Assembly (NCBI RefSeq): GCF_000516515.1 | Contig: NZ_KI911784.1 | Location: 2,822,881 to 2,886,880 of the forward strand | Origin: Chloroflexus sp. Y-396-1 | Lineage (GTDB): Bacteria > Chloroflexota > Chloroflexia > Chloroflexales > Chloroflexaceae | Direction of reading: 5' to 3' | Length of the DNA: 64,000 nt | Made by a program: the position numbers and the translations under genes | Shown: one piece after another, positions 63,975-64,000 of the stretch | Position numbering within the stretch: the stretch's first letter is position 1 | Layout: each line of letters begins with the position of its first letter | Notes under the pieces: generated by a model | What the model was told of the DNA's origin: nothing | Seen by the model: only the letters and a program-made list of their open reading frames with translations | Databases searched by the model: none

Positions 63975-64000
63975 GTCGGTTATCGGCATAAGGGTGCATG

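Noticed and set aside
1-64000. CRISPR array, prophage, insertion sequence or rRNA
   Set aside because: No regularly spaced short repeats with unique spacers, no transposase, integrase or phage structural genes, no rRNA sequence; the only tandem array (3-590) is in-frame coding repeats.

Overview
The window reads as chromosome of a filamentous anoxygenic phototroph of the Chloroflexus type. This is inferred from the mid-range GC content, the many membrane glycosyltransferases and GAF/PAS histidine kinases, a full tyrosine-degradation pair, and short palindromic intergenic repeats. I recognise this by family resemblance and ran no database search. There is no prophage, insertion sequence, CRISPR array or rRNA. 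One tRNA (Arg, UCG) and one catalytic RNA (a glmS ribozyme) are present.

Layout. 1-7.3 kb: the 5' part of an NHL-repeat protein, a divergent sigma-like factor, a large secreted NHL/clostripain-type peptidase and a Rieske ferredoxin. 7.5-9.2 kb: a GAF histidine kinase. 9.5-17.9 kb: a tightly coupled minus-strand operon of four glycosyltransferases, three of them polytopic. 18-23.6 kb: a metallophosphoesterase, a PspC-domain protein and a secreted multidomain amylopullulanase. 24.5-29.5 kb: an acetoin-dehydrogenase-like cluster (E1 alpha, E1 beta, a lipoyl/E3-binding/alpha-beta-hydrolase fusion, AcoX) behind a near-consensus promoter. 29.9-33.9 kb: an M20 peptidase, then fumarylacetoacetase and homogentisate dioxygenase. 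33.9-38.9 kb: tRNA-Arg, ribosomal protein L33, a frameshifted DUF4129 membrane protein, and glmS with its ribozyme leader. 39-44.9 kb: a DsbB/BdbC-like protein, a hybrid histidine kinase and a VanW/YoaR-type protein. 45-54.4 kb (minus strand): glutamate racemase with two class-I amidotransferase hydrolases; an RsbT/RsbX/sensor-kinase module; then dtd, a PIN-TRAM protein and radA. 54.6-64 kb (plus strand): an AT-rich regulator, two Nudix hydrolases, serS, a Cys-rich small protein, an esterase, a coiled-coil protein with an HPD tail, an FeS-type photolyase and hflX.

How the genes fit together. Several blocks are pathways: sugar transfer to surface polymers, starch breakdown outside the cell, acetoin or 2-oxoacid cleavage, homogentisate to fumarate plus acetoacetate, and cell-wall precursor supply (glmS, murI). 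Signalling is abundant: three histidine kinases, a partner-switching kinase/phosphatase pair and a degenerate response regulator, none beside an obvious cognate partner.

The strongest non-coding signal is the glmS ribozyme. Its conserved core carries an inserted branched element of about 44 nt. At least two families of short palindromes occupy the spaces between genes.
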